Positions 63,696 to 64,000 of a stretch of 64,000 nucleotides of DNA are shown here, one piece after another (position 1 is the stretch's first letter; the number at the start of each line of letters is the position of its first letter). Source of the stretch: Cyclina sinensis (lineage: Eukaryota > Mollusca > Bivalvia > Venerida > Veneridae); the NCBI GenBank assembly GCA_012932295.1, contig JAAONU010000123.1:5952001-6016000 (forward strand). The letters are read 5' to 3'. A program made the position numbers and the translations under genes. The notes under the pieces are model-generated. The model saw only the letters and a list, made by a program, of their open reading frames with translations. It ran no database searches and had not been told where the DNA came from.

Positions 63696-64000
63696 CTGGT
63701 ATTATTGCAAGCAAATGATATTGACCAGTCCATACAATGCATTGCCAGTGAGGTGAGAGTCTACGGTGACTTTCTGCATTCCTCACTTTTGGCGCAAGTA
63801 ATTGTTTGAACACAGGAACAGGCATCAAGAGGGATAATATAAGCTGCAAGAACTTGCTTCTCAATCAATGTAAAATAACAAGTCTAAACAAATTATCAAT
63901 ATATTTTTTTTTAATTTACATGAAGCATAGCAAGAACTAACCATCCAAAAAAGAATCTTTGAAGATATTCCCAGTAAAAAGACTAACTCACTTTAGTAAA
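63696..64000 (-). other. Reelin intron at window edge
   Basis: No exon is recognised in the last 305 bases; the preceding reelin exon (end of a B subrepeat) must lie beyond 64000. Confidence 0.55.

Overview
This is a eukaryotic genomic window, AT-rich, with GT-AG introns from about 150 bases to over 8 kb and many dispersed and tandem repeats. The proteins and repeats together (reelin and a MAGI scaffold; CCGTCCGTCC-type elements with about 150-170 bp tandem cores; tRNA-headed SINEs ending in a GGCGTTAAAC-like tail) suggest a lophotrochozoan animal, most likely a bivalve mollusc. Species is not determinable here.

Two genes face each other tail to tail. (1) + strand, 5386-46013: the 3' two thirds of a MAGI-type scaffold gene (membrane-associated guanylate kinase, inverted). 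Eighteen exons, frame-consistent from the first to the stop, encode about 1104 residues: WW2, PDZ1, PDZ2, a long Pro/Arg-rich linker, PDZ3, PDZ4, PDZ5 and a short tail. PDZ0, the guanylate-kinase-like domain and WW1 must lie upstream. (2) - strand, 63695-52267: the 3' third of a reelin gene. Sixteen exons, again frame-consistent, encode about 1087 residues from reelin repeat 6A through repeat 8B, with EGF modules 6, 7 and 8. The N-terminal half lies beyond base 64000. The 6.25 kb between the stop codons holds the convergent 3' ends and no gene I can recognise.

Functionally the two genes are unrelated in mechanism. MAGI is a cytoplasmic junction and synapse scaffold; reelin is a secreted glycoprotein that signals through lipoprotein receptors. 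Both are prominent in neural tissue.

The introns carry most of the unusual material. There is a 51-bp minisatellite with higher-order structure (22871-24781) and a 32-bp minisatellite (19811-20104). A 27-bp minisatellite (39400-41720) is split by two transposon insertions. Several element families share a 5' C/G palindrome, a tandem core and a 3' hairpin followed by TTCTAGTT. A 4.55 kb inverted-repeat element (26995-31545) contains two almost identical 465-bp direct repeats. I did not find a convincing new enzymatic or defence system. The points most worth checking are the reelin 3' end, the RxKTP motif array in MAGI, the candidate 24-nt microexon, and the nested transposon.
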